From positions 51,308 to 115,307 of the forward strand of contig CANRWW010000002.1 in assembly GCA_947643665.1 (NCBI GenBank): 64,000 nucleotides of DNA, given 5' to 3'. Numbering within the stretch: the stretch's first letter is position 1; each line of letters opens with the position of its first letter. Under the pieces are notes generated by a model. The model worked only from the letters and a program-made list of their open reading frames with translations, was not told where the DNA came from and made no database searches. Shown here one piece after another: positions 63,441 to 64,000 of this stretch. Both the position numbers and the translations under genes were made by a program. This DNA comes from an uncultured Porphyromonadaceae bacterium. Lineage in GTDB: Bacteria > Bacteroidota > Bacteroidia > Bacteroidales > Muribaculaceae.

Positions 63441-64000
63441 TATTGTATCAGATAGAATCCTATGGTTGGGAGATAAACTCTGGCTGTGATTCTAAAACGT
63501 GTGATTGAATAGCTGTATTTATCTTTCCAGTATTGTTGTTCTGGTTAATGTGCAAAGGTATGATTTTTTAGGGAAACATATGCATAATTATGCGTGTTTT
63601 TGCATATGGCCTGTTGCACCGATACTATCGGAATTGCTTATATGTGATTTTACTGATGTTTAGTTCAAAATTTTGTAAATTAGTTTGCAATTGGTCGTTA
63701 TGTGGTGCTATCTTGTTGTGTGTTAGCTTAATATCTCATTTGCTAAAAGCGGGAATGTGCGTGTGGCAGGTTTTCTTATCTGCTATAGGTAGGATTGAGA
63801 ATGAGATTTAGTAGATAAATTGTCTACGATAATGTGGCATGATTGTTTAGACGGTTTTATCACTCCGCTTTTCTAAATTTTGATTTTGTTGTTGCGTTAA
63901 TCCACCCGTCTAATATTATATAATAATGTGTATTTGGTACTTTTTGCTGCCATATGTGAAATTTAGTTAAAATAGGGGCATTAAATGAACTTTTTAGCTG
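63441..64000. other. Gene-free AT-rich region with TetR promoter and palindromes
   Basis: About 560 bases with no convincing gene; a 73-codon frame at 63590-63811 has no family likeness and an odd composition. The only signals I see are the TetR-gene -7 box (63560-63553), the palindrome GCATAATTATGC and an outer CATATGCA/TGCATATG pair. Confidence 0.6.
63553..63608 (-). promoter_or_regulatory. TetR-gene promoter with palindromic operator candidate
   Basis: TACCTTTG on the minus strand (63560-63553) fits the -7 box; transcription would start near 63546. The perfect 12-base palindrome GCATAATTATGC (63582-63593) covers the -33 position, and CATATGCA (63577-63584) with TGCATATG (63601-63608) forms a wider inverted repeat. 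A dimeric TetR repressor could bind here and shut off its own gene. Binding is inferred from position and symmetry only. Confidence 0.45.

Noticed and set aside
63590..63811. 73-codon plus-strand frame at the right edge
   Set aside because: Cys- and Leu-rich, no recognisable domain, and it overlaps the palindromic control region.

Overview
The window looks like chromosomal DNA from a member of the Bacteroidales, probably a gut anaerobe; placement in a family such as Muribaculaceae or Bacteroidaceae is an inference. Several things point this way. Promoters match the Bacteroidetes form (TTTG, about 19-21 bases, then TAnnTTTG) rather than the E. coli form. Ribosome binding sites are weak. The gene set is typical: DUF4249 with a TonB-dependent receptor, two-subunit methylmalonyl-CoA mutase, fused RibBA, a 389-residue PurM-like protein, a serine protease with a Por-type C-terminal tail, and a ptb-buk pair. 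I saw no insertion sequence, prophage, CRISPR array, rRNA or tRNA.

Layout. 1-525 has no gene but holds a perfect promoter and a string of hairpins, a candidate small RNA. 526-3500: phosphotransbutyrylase, butyrate kinase and a formate/nitrite-type channel, ended by a two-way terminator. 3626-4632 (minus): QueD and QueE of 7-deazaguanine synthesis. 4765-10608 (minus): a complete tripartite RND efflux pump in the order outer-membrane factor, fusion protein, pump. 10898-14197: an exported carboxymuconolactone decarboxylase/cupin fusion and DNA primase. 14282-18420: a structured leader and both methylmalonyl-CoA mutase subunits. 18586-21202: an MBOAT O-acyltransferase overlapping an SGNH-like partner.

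21216-32966 (minus): RarA, Fmt, a pseudouridine synthase, phosphohexomutase, a DUF3332 lipoprotein, an MltF-like lytic transglycosylase, PurM, CdsA and a subtilisin-like protease. 33277-36320: an LptF/G-type permease and RibBA. 36399-43529 (minus): orphan histidine kinase, acyltransferase, thioredoxin and DnaE. 43842-48679: CarA, CarB and YraN. 48680-50398 (minus): an AspT/YidE-type transporter. 50614-54794: a glutamate decarboxylase, glutaminase and glutamate/GABA antiporter cluster, able to turn glutamine into GABA with proton consumption. 54939-55128: a decayed serpin gene. 55352-56867 (minus): ECF sigma factor, a likely anti-sigma factor and a Spy/CpxP-like periplasmic protein. 57140-62596: a CDF metal exporter, a lipoprotein of unknown function, and a TonB-dependent receptor with its DUF4249 partner. 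62604-63440 (minus): a TetR-type regulator with a palindrome at its own promoter. 63441-64000 is AT-rich and without a gene.

Themes: short-chain acid metabolism (ptb-buk, mutAB, FNT channel), acid resistance and GABA formation (gadB-glsA-gadC), envelope maintenance and stress (RND pump, MltF, CdsA, LptF, ECF module), surface O-acylation (two acyltransferases), and housekeeping replication and nucleotide genes. The least explained items are the candidate RNA at the left edge, the three-way-junction leader of mutAB, and the serpin remnant.
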